Shown piece after piece: positions 35,359-43,359 of a stretch of DNA of 64,000 nt. The translations under genes were made by a program, and so were the position numbers. The stretch comes from Stappia sediminis. GTDB lineage: Bacteria; Pseudomonadota; Alphaproteobacteria; Rhizobiales; Stappiaceae. Under the pieces are notes generated by a model. That model did not search any database. It was not told where the DNA came from and saw only the letters and a list, made by a program, of their open reading frames with translations. The stretch lies in contig NZ_WUMV01000003.1 in the NCBI RefSeq assembly GCF_009826895.1, positions 62,001 to 126,000 on the forward strand. Reading direction: 5' to 3'. How positions within the stretch are numbered: the first letter of the stretch is position 1; each line of letters begins with the position of its first letter.

Positions 35359-35907
35359 ATGATCTCTCATTTTCACCTCATGGCGCTCAACAACGCCTAT
35401 GCGAACGAGAAGCTGCTCGATGCGGTTTGCGAACTCTCCGAAAAAGAGTTCGCGGCCCCGCGCACGGGCTTCTTCCCCTCGCTCAAGGCGACGCTTAACC
35501 ACGTGTTTTTCGTCGACCGCTATTACCTCGACGCGCTCTATGAAGAGGGCGTCGGGAAGAAAGTCTACGACGCCCAGGAAATTTCCAATCCGTCCGAATT
35601 GAAATCCAAACAGGCGAAAGAGGATGCCCGCCTCGTCGCCTTCTGCCGCGACCTGACGGATGAAGGCGCGAGGCGGCATGTCACGACCGACCGCGGGGAT
35701 AAAGGCGTGATCGAGGAGCGGGTGGATGCGCTGCTCATGCATCTCTTCCAGCATCAGATCCACCACCGGGGGCAGGCGCACGCGATGCTCTCATCCACCA
35801 AGGTGAAGCCACCGCAGCTCGACGAATTCTTTCTGGACTTCGAACGCGACCCGGTTGCGGAGAAGCATCTGACAACGGCCGGAATGACGGACTGGCAACC
35901 AAACTAA
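35359..35907 (+). CDS. DinB-family (four-helix) protein
   Basis: 182 residues from the ATG at 35359. The DinB/YfiT metal-binding histidines are in LNHVFFVDRYYLDAL and in LFQHQIHHRGQAHAML. The fold includes thiol-dependent S-transferases such as maleylpyruvate isomerase, so a role in isomerising or trapping a reactive intermediate of this pathway is possible; a zeta-class glutathione isomerase (maiA) is present in the same operon, which makes redundancy or another substrate likely. Eight bases behind the MBL gene. Confidence 0.87.
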   Translation: MISHFHLMALNNAYANEKLLDAVCELSEKEFAAPRTGFFPSLKATLNHVFFVDRYYLDALYEEGVGKKVYDAQEISNPSELKSKQAKEDARLVAFCRDLTDEGARRHVTTDRGDKGVIEERVDALLMHLFQHQIHHRGQAHAMLSSTKVKPPQLDEFFLDFERDPVAEKHLTTAGMTDWQPN

Positions 35908-35938
35908 CCAGCGCAAGCAGGTGCGTTCGGGAGGAAAC

Positions 35939-37573
35939 ATGACGAAGATCTTCGAAACGCCGCTGTACCCCTACGAGCGATCGGCCGATCAGGACGCGGC
36001 GGAGCCGGTTCGCCATCCGGTCGTCGTCATCGGGGCGGGACCAATCGGGCTGGCGGCCGCGATCGATCTTGCCCGGCATGACGTGCCGGTCGTCATCCTC
36101 GACGAAAACGACAAGGTGAGCTGGGGTTCGCGCGCGATCTGTTTCGCAAAGCGTCCGCTTGAAATCCTCGACCGGCTCGGCTGCGGGCAGGAAATGGTCG
36201 ACAAGGGCGTCCAGTGGAATCTCGGCAAGGTCTTCTTCGGCGACCGCAAGGTCTATGATTTCAACCTGCTGCCGGAGGAAGGCCACCACCGGCCCGCCTT
36301 CATCAACCTGCAGCAATATTACTTCGAGGAATACCTGGTGAACCGCGCCCGCGCGCTGGAGGCCGAAGGCAAGCCCATAGACCTTCGCGGCGGCAGCAAG
36401 GTGACAGCGGTCGAGGCGAAGGACGACGGCGTGCTGCTGACCGTGGAGACGCCGGACGGTCCCTACCGTATCGCCGCCGACTGGGTGATCGCCTGCGACG
36501 GCGCCGGCTCACCCGTGCGCTCCATGATGGGGCTCGACTTCGTCGGCCGCGTCTTCGAAGACAATTTCCTGATCGCCGACGTCGTGATGGAAGCGGGCTT
36601 TCCGACCGAACGCTGGTTCTGGTTCGATCCGCCGTTCAACAAGGGCCAGTCGGCCCTTTTGCACAAGCAGCCCGACAACGTCTGGCGGATCGACCTGCAA
36701 CTTGGCTGGGACATCGACAAGGAAAAGGAAAAGAAGCCGGAAAACGTGATCCCGCGGCTGAAGGCAATGCTGGGCGAGGATGCGAAATTCGAGCTGGAAT
36801 GGGTCTCGATCTACACCTTCCAGTGCCGGCGGATGGAGAAATTCCGCCACGGGCGGGTAATCTTCGCCGGCGATGCCGCGCATCAGGTATCACCATTTGG
36901 CGCGCGAGGGGCGAACTCCGGCCTGCAGGACACCGACAACCTGATCTGGAAGCTGAAGCTCGTGATGGAGGGCAAGGCGCCGGAGACGCTGCTCGACAGC
37001 TATGACGCGGAGCGAGTCCATGCGGCTGACGAGAACATCCTGAATTCGTCGCGCTCCACCGACTTCATCACCCCGAAATCGGACCAGAGCCGTATCTTCC
37101 GCGACGCCGTTCTGGACCTTGCCGAACATTTCGAGTTCGCCCGCCCCATCGTCAATTCCGGGCGGCTGTCGGTTCCCGCGACCTACGACGGCTCACCGCT
37201 GAACGGCCCGGACGTGGCCGGAATGCCAGACCGCACACGCCCCGGCGCCCCGGCGGTGGACGCGCCGATTGGCAACGGATGGCTGCTTTCACGCCTCGGC
37301 GACCGCTTCCAGCTCATGACGATCGACGCGGATGCGCCGGACAGGATCGACGTGGAAGGCATCGAGGTCGAGCGGCTGGAGCTTTCAACGAATGACGATC
37401 CAAGCGGGGCCCTCGCCGAGCGCTATCTGGGCGATGCGCAGGCCGGCATCTACCTGATGCGCCCTGACCAGCATGTCGCCGCGCGCTGGACGAAATTCAA
37501 CGAGGCGGAGCTTCGCTCCGCTGTCAACACCGCAACTGGAGCGCTTTCCAATCGGGTTGAAACACCCGATTGA
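35939..37573 (+). CDS. FAD-dependent aromatic hydroxylase, MhaA-like (3-hydroxyphenylacetate 6-hydroxylase flavoprotein)
   Basis: 544 residues from the ATG at 35939 behind GGGAGGAAAC. Class A flavin monooxygenase: FAD fold VVVIGAGPIGLAAAIDLAR, the DG motif (DWVIACDGAGSPVRSMMG), and the GD motif (GRVIFAGDAAHQVSPFGARGANSG). Relatives include phenol and 3-(3-hydroxyphenyl)propionate hydroxylases. A 71-residue DUF2783 gene follows, and the operon is for homogentisate, exactly the setting of the P. putida pair MhaA/MhaB, which makes homogentisate from 3-hydroxyphenylacetate; the specific activity is inference. The last 11 residues are encoded by a palindromic repeat (37536-37589) that supplies the stop codon. 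Confidence 0.85.
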   Translation: MTKIFETPLYPYERSADQDAAEPVRHPVVVIGAGPIGLAAAIDLARHDVPVVILDENDKVSWGSRAICFAKRPLEILDRLGCGQEMVDKGVQWNLGKVFFGDRKVYDFNLLPEEGHHRPAFINLQQYYFEEYLVNRARALEAEGKPIDLRGGSKVTAVEAKDDGVLLTVETPDGPYRIAADWVIACDGAGSPVRSMMGLDFVGRVFEDNFLIADVVMEAGFPTERWFWFDPPFNKGQSALLHKQPDNVWRIDLQLGWDIDKEKEKKPENVIPRLKAMLGEDAKFELEWVSIYTFQCRRMEKFRHGRVIFAGDAAHQVSPFGARGANSGLQDTDNLIWKLKLVMEGKAPETLLDSYDAERVHAADENILNSSRSTDFITPKSDQSRIFRDAVLDLAEHFEFARPIVNSGRLSVPATYDGSPLNGPDVAGMPDRTRPGAPAVDAPIGNGWLLSRLGDRFQLMTIDADAPDRIDVEGIEVERLELSTNDDPSGALAERYLGDAQAGIYLMRPDQHVAARWTKFNEAELRSAVNTATGALSNRVETPD

Positions 37574-37589
37574 TAAGAAAACGCTCCAG
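37536..37589. repeat. RIME-like palindromic repeat, copy D, overlapping a gene end
   Basis: CTGGAGCG and CGCTCCAG arms around CAATCGGG/CCCGATTG. The stop codon TGA (37571-37573) of the flavin hydroxylase lies inside, so the element has become part of the coding sequence. Copy E follows 12 bases later. Confidence 0.75.
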
Positions 37590-37601
37590 GATCAATAGCT
37601 T

Positions 37602-37653
37602 GAGCATATTCTTGTCGTTCAGCCTGATTCAACCTGAACGGAATATGCTCTAG
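37602..37653. repeat. Palindromic repeat of the GAGCATATTC type, copy E
   Basis: GAGCATATTC and GAATATGCTC are perfect arms, with an inner GTTCAG/CTGAAC stem. The sequence is of the kind scattered through rhizobial genomes. It lies between the hydroxylase and the DUF2783 gene, 20 bases before the latter. Confidence 0.75.
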
Positions 37654-37673
37654 CCGGAATTGAGGAGACGGGA

Positions 37674-37889
37674 ATGAGCGAACTGACCCTCAAGGCCAAT
37701 ATCGACCGGCCTGACGACTTCTACGCCGACCTTCTCGCCGCCCACGAAGGGCTCCCGAAGGCGCAAAGCGACGCGCTCAACGCGCGCCTTATTCTCGTGC
37801 TTGCCAACCAGGTCGGCGACCGGGAGGTGCTTAAGGATGCGCTTGCGGCTGCAAAGCAGGCCATGCACCGGGATCCCGCCCGATCCTGA
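37674..37889 (+). CDS. DUF2783 small protein, MhaB-like coupling protein
   Basis: 71 residues, helical, no signal or membrane segment (LKANIDRPDDFYADLLAAHEG, NARLILVLANQVGD). Size and place, directly behind a FAD hydroxylase in a homogentisate operon, match MhaB, the small coupling partner of 3-hydroxyphenylacetate 6-hydroxylase. GAGGAGACGG precedes the ATG. The assignment of function rests on context. Confidence 0.8.
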   Translation: MSELTLKANIDRPDDFYADLLAAHEGLPKAQSDALNARLILVLANQVGDREVLKDALAAAKQAMHRDPARS

Positions 37890-37911
37890 CCGTCCACGGA
37901 GGACATGCCCC

Positions 37912-38454
37912 ATGAAAATCGAGAAGATCCACCACGTCGCCTATCGCTGCAAGGACGCGAAGGAGACGGTCGAATGGTACACGAAGAACCTGAACATGGA
38001 CTTCATCCTCGCGATCGCCGAGGACCATGTGCCGTCGACCCATGAGCCCGACCCCTACATGCACATCTTCCTGGATGCGGGAGACGGCAATGTGCTCGCC
38101 TTTTTCGAGCTGCCGACGAAACCGGAAATGGGCCGCGATCCGAACACGCCGATCTGGGTGCAGCATATCGCCTTCAAGGTGAAGGACCGCGATACGCTGC
38201 TGGAGTTCAAGGAGAACCTCGAAAAGAACGGGATCGAGGTTCTGGGCGTTACCGACCACTCGATCTTCCATTCGATCTATTTCTTCGATCCGAACGGACA
38301 CCGTATCGAACTGGCCTGCCCGGACCCGGCGGAAGACGAGATGCTGAAGAAACTCGACGCCGTCAAATGGGACATGCTCGAGGAATGGTCGAAGACCAAG
38401 CGCGCGCCCAAGCACGCCGCCTGGATGCACGAGAAGGAACTTTCCGACGTTTGA
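37912..38454 (+). CDS. VOC (glyoxalase/dioxygenase) superfamily protein
   Basis: 180 residues from the ATG at 37912 (GGAGGACATG upstream, 22 bases behind the DUF2783 stop). Paired beta-alpha-beta-beta-beta modules with likely metal ligands His in IHHVAYRC, His in WVQHIAFKV and Glu in GHRIELAC. Extra C-terminal tail (about 145-180) rich in Trp/Lys. It is part of the homogentisate/hydroxyphenylacetate operon; possible roles include ring-cleavage or lyase chemistry on a side product, not provable here. Not 4-hydroxyphenylpyruvate dioxygenase, which is about twice as long. Confidence 0.87.
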   Translation: MKIEKIHHVAYRCKDAKETVEWYTKNLNMDFILAIAEDHVPSTHEPDPYMHIFLDAGDGNVLAFFELPTKPEMGRDPNTPIWVQHIAFKVKDRDTLLEFKENLEKNGIEVLGVTDHSIFHSIYFFDPNGHRIELACPDPAEDEMLKKLDAVKWDMLEEWSKTKRAPKHAAWMHEKELSDV

Positions 38455-38504
38455 TTTCCTGGTTTTACGAATCTCGCGAGCGCCAGCGAACCTGCGAATG
38501 GCGT

Positions 38505-38634
38505 CACCCTCACCCTAGCCCTCTCCCTCAAGGGAGAGGGGACGCGAGCTGCGGCGCGGTAACAAACATCAACGTCGTTGTTCGCAGAAACGCCAAGAAA
38601 CTGTTGAGCATCAGTCTCGCGCCGGGTGAGGGTG
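38505..38634. repeat. Composite inverted repeat (CCCTCACCC type) between VOC and maiA genes
   Basis: Outer arms CACCCTCACCC (38505-38515) and GGGTGAGGGTG (38624-38634) are perfect; inside is a second perfect hairpin CCCTCTCCCT CA AGGGAGAGGG (38519-38540). This CCCTCACCC-CCCTCTCCC pattern is a widespread dispersed repeat in proteobacteria. It fills most of the 235-base gap and may uncouple maiA from the upstream genes. Confidence 0.75.
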
Positions 38635-38689
38635 GAACGGAATTGCCACATCGCCTACGCCTTAGGATCCTGACCCCAGGAGACGAAGA

Positions 38690-39337
38690 ATGAGCCGCAC
38701 CGTTCTCTATGACTACTGGCGTTCGTCAGCCAGCTACCGGCTGCGGATCGCGCTGAACCTGCTCGGCATCAGCTATGACGCGGTGCAGGTGAACCTTCTC
38801 AAGAAGGCACATAAAGCGCCGGAGAACCTTGCCCGCAACCCGCAGGGCCTTGTGCCGACACTAGAAATCGACGGGCGGACGATGACCCAGTCGGTCTCTA
38901 TCCTCGAATATCTGGACGAGACGCGGGAAGGGGCCGGCTTTCTGCCCCGAGACCCCGTGGGACGGCAGCGCGTGCGCGCGCTATCTTACGTGATCGCCAT
39001 GGAAATCCACCCGGTCTGCAACATGTCCGTTGCCGGATATGCGATGCAGCTCGGCGGCGGGGACGAGCAGATACGTATCGACTGGATGAAGAAGTTCATC
39101 GGCGAAGGCCTGACAGCGTTCGAAAAGATGCTGGACGCTCCGGCGACCGGCGCCTTCTGCCATGGCGACCGGCCGACGATGGCCGACATCTGCCTCGTGC
39201 CACAGCTTTACAACGCCGAGCGCTGGGGTGCCGACCTTTCCGCCTGCCCGAAGCTGATCGAGATCGGCGAGCGCTGCCGGGCAATAGACGCTTTCGCCGC
39301 AGCCCATCCGGACCGGGTCGGACCACCGAAGGACTGA
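38690..39337 (+). CDS. maiA: Maleylacetoacetate isomerase (zeta-class GST)
   Basis: 215 residues. Glutathione-dependent cis-trans isomerisation of maleylacetoacetate to fumarylacetoacetate, between HmgA and FahA. The zeta-class signature SSASYRLRIALNL (catalytic Ser about 11-12), NPQGLVPTLEIDG and the ESxSI-like TQSVSILEYL glutathione site are present, followed by the all-helical C-terminal domain. Last gene of the operon; a near-identical palindromic repeat (39358-39411) follows as a possible end hairpin. Confidence 0.96.
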   Translation: MSRTVLYDYWRSSASYRLRIALNLLGISYDAVQVNLLKKAHKAPENLARNPQGLVPTLEIDGRTMTQSVSILEYLDETREGAGFLPRDPVGRQRVRALSYVIAMEIHPVCNMSVAGYAMQLGGGDEQIRIDWMKKFIGEGLTAFEKMLDAPATGAFCHGDRPTMADICLVPQLYNAERWGADLSACPKLIEIGERCRAIDAFAAAHPDRVGPPKD

Positions 39338-39357
39338 ACCCGCTCAAGATATTAATT

Positions 39358-39411
39358 CTGGAGCGAATTCTTGTCACGAAAGCGATCCCGCTTTCGTGGA
39401 AAGCGCTCTAG
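39358..39411. repeat. RIME-like palindromic repeat, copy B
   Basis: Nearly identical to copy A, 36.5 kb away: CTGGAGCG arm, inner hairpin CACGAAAGCG ATCC CGCTTTCGTG, right arm CGCTCTAG. The stop codon of the convergent RimK-like gene (TAG, complement of 39408-39410) is inside its right edge. Confidence 0.8.
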
Positions 39412-40871
39412 CGCGCCTCAAGCCGCTTCAGGAACCAGCGGACCAGCCGGTCCCAGACCATGTCCTTTTCCGCCGCGTCCTCTACCCCGTGATCGAGGTT
39501 CGGATTGTCGTTCACCTCGATGACGACGACATTGTCGCCGACCTGCTTCAGGTCCACGCCGTAAAACCCGTTACCGATAAGGCGCGCGGCGCGCACCGCC
39601 GTTTCCACCACGAGGGGCGGCGCCTCGAGAAGCGAGGAGGACCGGAAACGGCCTTCGACGGCTGGTTTGCCTTCCTCGTGACGCACGATCTGCCAGTGCT
39701 TCTTCGCCATGAGATACTGGCAGGCGAAAAGCGGCTCACCGTCCAGAACGCCGATCCGCCAATCGAAGGAGGTGGGGCAAAATTCTTGGGCAAGGAGGAC
39801 GTCGGACTCGTCGAACAACTCCTTCATCCTGGCGGAAAGCGCGGCGGCATCTTCCACTTTGAAGACGCCGCGCGAGAAGGAACCGTCGGGTATCTTCAAG
39901 ACGATCGGCCAGCCGAGCGCTTCGCCCAGCCCATCCGCATCCTTCATGGTCGACAGGATCACCGTCTTCGGCGTCGGCACGCCGTTCTGCTCCAGAAGCT
40001 CGGCCAGATAAACCTTGTTGGTGCAGCGGATCATGGAAACCGGGTCGTCGATGACAGGCATGCCTTCGAACGTCGCGCGACGGGCGAAACGGTAGGTGTG
40101 ATTATCGATCGTGGTCGTGTCGCGGATGAAAAGCGCATCGAACTGGGCAAGCCGCTCCAGATCGCCCTTGCCGATGGGAACCACTTCCACGCCGTGCCGC
40201 GCGGCGACCTTCGCGAGATACTTCAGGGAGGCTTGCGAGGACGGAGGCAGCGGGTCCTTCGGGTCGCAAAGGACGGCGAGCGAATATTTCATCGGCACGC
40301 GCTGTTTCGGCGCGCGCCAGGAACGACGGGTGTAGGCCTCCAGCGAGCTGTTGAAATGCTCGCGCCCCTGGGAATCCAGTTCGGTCAGGGGAAGCGGGCG
40401 GATACGGTCTATCGTGCGCCATTCGCCGGGCTTTACCGTCACCTCCAGAAGCGGCACGCGAAACCAGTCGAACACGAGGCGGGCAAAAGGCTCGTAAGCG
40501 GCATCCGCGGCATGGCCGAAGCAGACCGTGAGCTTGAAGGAACCTGCCGGAACATCCGCGATTTTCGCCAGCGTTCTGTTGAGGCGGTCCTCCAGTTCGG
40601 GAAGGGCATGCCGGTAAAGCCCCTTCCTGGAAAGTTCCGTCATGGTTTCAACGCCAGGCACGACGCGGTGCCCGCGCGCTTCCGCCAGAAGCGAGGCGTA
40701 GTATCCGCCGCCCTGGTAGGCGTAGGAGCGCGAAAGGTTCAGGATCGTCGGATGCGTGCCGGCGAAAAGCTTCGGGCGCGTGATGTATTCGCGCACCGTC
40801 ATGACCTTGTGCGGGGTTTCCGCGTTCGAAAGGTCCTTGGAATTGTCGACGAGAATGACCCATGTGGCCAT
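39408..40871 (-). CDS. RimK-like ATP-grasp ligase with RLAN N-terminal domain
   Basis: 487 residues. The N-terminal ~190 residues (MATWVILVDNSKDLSNA, RSYAYQGGGYYASLLAEARGH) fit the RimK-like ATP-grasp N-terminal (RLAN) domain; an ATP-grasp core follows at about 285-480 (IRDTTTIDNHTYRFAR, DDPVSMIRCTNKVYLAELL, PTPKTVIL, IVLKIPDGSFSRGVFKV, LLAQEFCP, NGFYGVDLKQ, VVIEVNDNPNLDHGVED with metal-binding Glu/Asn). Such ligases join an amino acid to a carboxylate or peptide using ATP. It is five bases behind a GNAT-C39 peptidase fusion, a pairing predicted by comparative genomics to make or trim a peptide tag. Substrate unknown; not the ribosomal S6 ligase itself. Confidence 0.88.
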   Translation of the reverse strand: MATWVILVDNSKDLSNAETPHKVMTVREYITRPKLFAGTHPTILNLSRSYAYQGGGYYASLLAEARGHRVVPGVETMTELSRKGLYRHALPELEDRLNRTLAKIADVPAGSFKLTVCFGHAADAAYEPFARLVFDWFRVPLLEVTVKPGEWRTIDRIRPLPLTELDSQGREHFNSSLEAYTRRSWRAPKQRVPMKYSLAVLCDPKDPLPPSSQASLKYLAKVAARHGVEVVPIGKGDLERLAQFDALFIRDTTTIDNHTYRFARRATFEGMPVIDDPVSMIRCTNKVYLAELLEQNGVPTPKTVILSTMKDADGLGEALGWPIVLKIPDGSFSRGVFKVEDAAALSARMKELFDESDVLLAQEFCPTSFDWRIGVLDGEPLFACQYLMAKKHWQIVRHEEGKPAVEGRFRSSSLLEAPPLVVETAVRAARLIGNGFYGVDLKQVGDNVVVIEVNDNPNLDHGVEDAAEKDMVWDRLVRWFLKRLEAR

Positions 40872-40876
40872 AGGCT

Positions 40877-42073
40877 CTATGCCTTTCTGAGCAATATCTG
40901 CGCGCGCATACCCTGCTTGCCCCAGCGGGCCATATGCTCGAAAGCGGTGAAGGGAATGGGCAGGTGCGCGGCGTCGGCGAACGTCTCGGGGATGGCGTCC
41001 GGATCGGTTCCCTTGTCGTGGCCGGCGGCGACTTCAGGCTCCGTCCAGGGGTCGTGCACGATCACATGACGCTCGTCGCCGCCGTGAACGAGGATCCAGT
41101 GCGGCTCCTTCTTGCGATACATGCCGTAACCGGAGATGAGCACGATCGACAGCGTGCCGCGCTGCGCCTCGCCCGCCAGTTCCTGCGCCGAAAGCGGCCT
41201 GTCGAACACCGGGATCGACAAGGTTTTCGCTTCGCTGCGGAAATCGTCCTGCACGAGACGCATCACGCGGCGCTTTTCCGCATCGCGAACGGAAGAAAGG
41301 AAGAAATGCTCTTCCGTGTTGACCCGGATTTCGGCGTATAGGCCTCGTTTCTTCGCCGCGACCGCGAGGCCGAAAGGCTCGCACCCGCCGAGACCCGATG
41401 CGAGGTAGATCGTCGTCGCCTCGCGCCAAAGCCTGAGTTCGGCGGTCTCGTCCACGCCGCTTTCGATATCGAAGGCGCCGAATGCCATGCGCAGGCAGCA
41501 CGGCCCGCATGTGAAGTCCGTCGCCTGACGGAAGTAGGGAACCGACGTTCTGAGCGCTTGCCCGCCATGAAGGCGCTTTTCGAGGCGAAGCGCATCTTCG
41601 CCGTCCTCATAGTAGCCCTTGACCCGCGAGAACCGCCGGTAGCCCGATCTTTCGTACAAACCGAGGGCGGCCGGATTGTCCGCGCGAACCTCAAGACGCA
41701 GGAAAAGCCGGTCGGCGTCATAGGCGGCATCTTCAGCCGCCTCCAGCAGCTTTCGCCCGATGCCGGAACCCTGGAAAGCGGTATCGACGGCGATGGAGTA
41801 AAGCCTTGCCAGCGCCGTTTGCGCGCGAAAGAGCACGAGCGCGTATCCGGCGAGCCGGTCCCCCGCTATCGCCACGATCAGCCGTGCCGTCGGGCTTTTG
41901 AGGAAATGACGGAAATTGCGCCGCGAGATGCGGTCGCTCGAAAAGGCGGCATTTTCAAGCGCGACAAGCGGCGCAAGATCCTCCGCCCTCGCCGCGCGTA
42001 AGCCGACGGGGTGGGAGCCTTGCCGATCATCGGCAGGATGCGGCGCATTGGCGGCGCGGGACGATGTGTCCAC
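40877..42073 (-). CDS. GNAT acetyltransferase fused to C39-like cysteine peptidase
   Basis: 398 residues from a GTG at 42073. Residues about 22-170 are a GNAT domain (LYSIAVDTAFQGSGIGRKLLE as acetyl-CoA loop; NPAALGLYERSGYRR). Residues about 176-398 are a papain-like C39 domain: nucleophile Cys189 in QATDFTCGPCCLRM, His in EPHWILVHGG, and Asp in VIVHDPWTEP. No transporter domain and no signal peptide, so unlike bacteriocin C39 exporters it works in the cytoplasm. Coupled to the RimK-like ligase gene downstream (five-base gap); together they look like a build-and-cut system for a peptide or amino-acid conjugate. Confidence 0.9.
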   Translation of the reverse strand: MDTSSRAANAPHPADDRQGSHPVGLRAARAEDLAPLVALENAAFSSDRISRRNFRHFLKSPTARLIVAIAGDRLAGYALVLFRAQTALARLYSIAVDTAFQGSGIGRKLLEAAEDAAYDADRLFLRLEVRADNPAALGLYERSGYRRFSRVKGYYEDGEDALRLEKRLHGGQALRTSVPYFRQATDFTCGPCCLRMAFGAFDIESGVDETAELRLWREATTIYLASGLGGCEPFGLAVAAKKRGLYAEIRVNTEEHFFLSSVRDAEKRRVMRLVQDDFRSEAKTLSIPVFDRPLSAQELAGEAQRGTLSIVLISGYGMYRKKEPHWILVHGGDERHVIVHDPWTEPEVAAGHDKGTDPDAIPETFADAAHLPIPFTAFEHMARWGKQGMRAQILLRKA

Positions 42074-42238
42074 GATATTCGATTTTCCGAAAAGAAATCA
42101 GGATCGCATGACGGCTCGCAATTTACGCCATGACCCAACAGCGGGCTATATACGCCTTGGAGCGGCGCTTCGCCAGCGCGATTTCGCACTTGCATTCAAC
42201 GAACGAAACAAGAACAATCGCCAATCTGGAGGTGGTCG

Positions 42239-42727
42239 ATGCAATCGAACAGGGTGAGGCTGGACGATCCCCTGGCCGACGGGCGGCAATCCGACACGGC
42301 GACGATGGTCTGGCGCGGGGTCGCACGGCTTTTCCGGCAGCTGGGATATGCGAGCGTGGGCGAGGTGGTGCTGGCTTCGGGCAGGCGCGCGGACCTGATG
42401 GCCGTGGGGCCGAAGGGCGAAATCTGGATCGTGGAAGTGAAATCCTCCATCGCGGACTTTCGCGCCGACCGCAAATGGCCGGGATACCGGGACTTTTGCG
42501 ACCGTTTCTTCTTCGCAAGCCATGCCGAAGTGCCGCGCGGCATCTTTCCGGAAGAAGCAGGCTTCATCCTCTCCGACGGATTTTTCGCCGATATCCTGCG
42601 CGAGGCGCCGGAACACAAGCTTGCGGGCGCAAGGCGCAAGGCCGTGACGTTGCGCTTCGCGCAGGCCGCCGCAAACCGCCTGCATGATGCGCTCGACCCG
42701 GACGCCCGGTCGGACGCTGCCTTTTAG
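42239..42727 (+). CDS. mmcB: MmcB-family DNA repair protein
   Basis: 162 residues, compact alpha/beta fold of the restriction-endonuclease type: ADLMAVGPKGEIWIVEVKSS supplies the D-ExK-like motif, and DFRADRKWPGYRDFCDRFFF is family-typical. MmcB takes part in damage tolerance in Caulobacter and is confined largely to alphaproteobacteria. The cassette imuA-imuB-dnaE2 is not in the window. It is divergent from the GNAT-C39 gene. Confidence 0.88.
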   Translation: MQSNRVRLDDPLADGRQSDTATMVWRGVARLFRQLGYASVGEVVLASGRRADLMAVGPKGEIWIVEVKSSIADFRADRKWPGYRDFCDRFFFASHAEVPRGIFPEEAGFILSDGFFADILREAPEHKLAGARRKAVTLRFAQAAANRLHDALDPDARSDAAF

Positions 42728-42739
42728 GAAAGAAACCGC

Positions 42740-43303
42740 TCAGCGCGGCGCGCGCTTGGCGAGGATGCGCTGCAGGGTGCGGCGATGCATGTTGAGCCGG
42801 CGCGCCGTTTCCGAGACGTTACGGTCGCAAAGCTCGTAGACGCGCTGGATGTGCTCCCAGCGCACACGATCCGCCGACATCGGATTTTCAGGCGGAGGCG
42901 CCTTCTCGTCGCCCTCGCGGGTCAACGCCGCGTAGATGTCGTCGGCATCGGCGGGCTTCGCCAGATAGTCGACCGCGCCGAGCTTTACCGCCGTGACGGC
43001 CGTCGCGATGTTGCCGTAGCCGGTAAGGATCAACGCGCGCGCATCCGGGCGGCGGGCGCGGATCGCCTCTATCACGTCGAGGCCGCTGCCATCCTCTAGG
43101 CGCATGTCTACAACCGCATAGGCGGGCGGGGCGGCTTCCACCTTGCCGATCGCCTCGCGCACGCTGTCGGCGGTATCGGTCTGAAATCCGCGTTTTTCCA
43201 TCGCTCGCGCCAGCCGCTGGTTGAAAGCGTGATCGTCATCGACAATGAGCAGGCGGCGGTCTTCCATCGCGTTTTCCTGGCCCTGCGGATCGGTCATGGG
43301 CAT
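42740..43303 (-). CDS. actR: Redox response regulator ActR/RegA/PrrA
   Basis: 187 residues. The receiver domain has acidic residues DDD (about 22), phospho-Asp in AVVDMRLEDGSGLDV, and Lys in YLAKPADADDIYAAL. A Fis-type helix-turn-helix ends the protein (RVYELCDRNVSETARRLNMHRRTLQRILAKRAPR), the highly conserved RegA DNA-binding domain. It controls respiration, acid tolerance and redox genes in response to ActS. ATG codons at 43303 and 43297 are both possible. The kinase gene is next upstream on the same strand, 56 bases away. Confidence 0.95.
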   Translation of the reverse strand: MPMTDPQGQENAMEDRRLLIVDDDHAFNQRLARAMEKRGFQTDTADSVREAIGKVEAAPPAYAVVDMRLEDGSGLDVIEAIRARRPDARALILTGYGNIATAVTAVKLGAVDYLAKPADADDIYAALTREGDEKAPPPENPMSADRVRWEHIQRVYELCDRNVSETARRLNMHRRTLQRILAKRAPR

Positions 43304-43359
43304 TCCGGCCTTGTTTAGAGGAATTCAAAATTCAGCATTTGTTATAGATTGGCTTTCCT

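Noticed and set aside
38505-38634. Possible CRISPR-like or tandem array
   Set aside because: It is one composite inverted repeat, not regularly spaced direct repeats with spacers.
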